Part shown: one piece after another, positions 63,576-64,000 of the stretch
Position numbering within the stretch: the stretch's first letter is position 1
How the letters are laid out: the number at the start of each line of letters is the position of its first letter
Source of the DNA: Rhodothermus sp.
GTDB taxonomy: Bacteria > Bacteroidota > Rhodothermia > Rhodothermales > Rhodothermaceae
Direction: 5' to 3'
Length of the DNA stretch: 64,000 nucleotides
NCBI GenBank assembly: GCA_030950375.1
Contig: JAUZRN010000009.1
Coordinates: 1 to 64,000 of the forward strand
Notes under the pieces: model-generated
Told to the model about the DNA's origin: nothing
The model's database searches: none
Seen by the model: the letters and a program-made list of their open reading frames with translations, nothing else
Made by a program: the position numbers and the translations under genes

Positions 63576-64000
63576 TCAGTGGCAAAAATGCCGGGTACCG
63601 GTAAAGACCATCGCCACGTTGTGGGCGTCGGCGGCTTGAATTACCTCTTCGTCCCGAATAGAGCCGCCCGGCTGAATTACTGCGCGCGCACCGCTTTCGA
63701 TGGCGGCCAGCAGGCCGTCGGCGAAAGGGAAGAAGGCGTCAGAGGCGACCACGCTTCCGGTAAAGTCGTGGCCTTCGCGGTTGCCTTTCAGCACGGCGAT
63801 TTCGGAGGCATCCACCCGGCTCATCTGACCAGCACCGATTCCCAGCGTAGCCCGATCACGGGCATAAACGATAGCGTTGCTCTTGACGTGCTTGACCACA
63901 CGCCAGGCAAAATCCAGGTCGCGCCATTCCGTTTCGGTAGGGGCACGTCGGGTGACGACCCGCCAGGAACTGCGCAGGGCTTCCAGGGGAGGAAGGGCAG
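63576..64000 (-). CDS. purH: PurH (AICAR transformylase/IMP cyclohydrolase), C-terminal part, 5' end outside window
   Basis: The visible ~140 residues are the end of the AICAR transformylase domain: [40 protein letters not shown], then [40 protein letters not shown] and [10 protein letters not shown], the usual PurH C-terminus. It performs the last two steps of IMP synthesis. The gene continues beyond position 64000, upstream of mreB on the same strand. Confidence 0.95.
   Translation of the reverse strand, partial: ALPPLEALRSSWRVVTRRAPTETEWRDLDFAWRVVKHVKSNAIVYARDRATLGIGAGQMSRVDASEIAVLKGNREGHDFTGSVVASDAFFPFADGLLAAIESGARAVIQPGGSIRDEEVIQAADAHNVAMVFTGTRHFCH

Overview
The window looks like chromosomal DNA of a thermophilic Rhodothermus species (Rhodothermota, FCB group). 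The evidence is a GC-rich genome; a 621-residue glycogen branching enzyme that matches the Rhodothermus marinus/obamensis enzyme over long stretches (from memory, not a search); two proteins with type IX secretion (T9SS) C-terminal sorting domains plus a T9SS Plug-type lipoprotein; Bacteroidota-style promoter elements (TAnnTTTG) upstream of secG, hemA and glgB; and a YtxJ-type redox protein usually found in bacillithiol users. GlgB differs from the remembered marinus sequence at scattered positions, so a sister species or strain is likely.

Layout. 1-2.06 kb: right end of a mobile element abutting the 3' end of a tRNA-Arg(CCU) gene: the C-terminal part of an HK97-fold capsid protein, a strong terminator, about 600 nt of repeat-rich gene-free DNA (including a two-copy 30-bp repeat with CRISPR-like spacing), a two-gene leftward cassette and AT-rich DNA. 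2.06-5.6 kb: a second two-copy repeat (37 bp), then secreted or surface proteins ending in a large YadA-head-like repeat protein. 5.7-16.2 kb: core genes (UMF1-type MFS transporter, NIF3, coiled-coil/zinc-ribbon protein lacking its cysteines, RNase P RNA, secG, Nudix, YbjQ, rsmE, Omp85-type outer membrane protein, mutY, small membrane proteins). 16.3-18.5 kb: CIRCE-controlled groES-groEL with a terminator-like hairpin between the genes. 18.8-28 kb: dnaE, a degenerate amino-acid-kinase-fold protein, a 58-residue histone H1-like protein, a DUF3078 barrel, a membrane metallopeptidase overlapping the T9SS Plug gene.

28-42.6 kb: MBL hydrolase, prenyl diphosphate synthase, SLC6-type transporter, M14 carboxypeptidase, redoxin and LuxC-type acyl-CoA reductase, a group of unrecognised genes (35.3-37.9 kb), a TlpA/YtxJ thiol-redox pair, pepF and a T9SS cargo protein. 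42.7-48.6 kb: a RuBisCO-like protein, an M24 peptidase and the hemA-hemC-hemD-yjbQ operon. 48.7-54.6 kb: divergent glgB and glgX (glycogen synthesis and degradation), a SPOR lipoprotein and a cupin. 54.6-64 kb: one long leftward cluster reading mreB-mreC-dacB-hslV-NYN-hslU-acetyltransferase-flippase (cell shape, murein, protein turnover and probably surface polysaccharide), preceded by the 3' part of purH.

No complete defence island or biosynthetic cluster is visible. The most unusual points are the capsid gene lying last before a tRNA attachment site, the two CRISPR-geometry repeat pairs, a RuBisCO-like protein with KDDH instead of KDDE, a zinc-ribbon protein without its zinc ligands, an NYN-domain nuclease-like gene inserted between hslV and hslU, and the groES/groEL hairpin.
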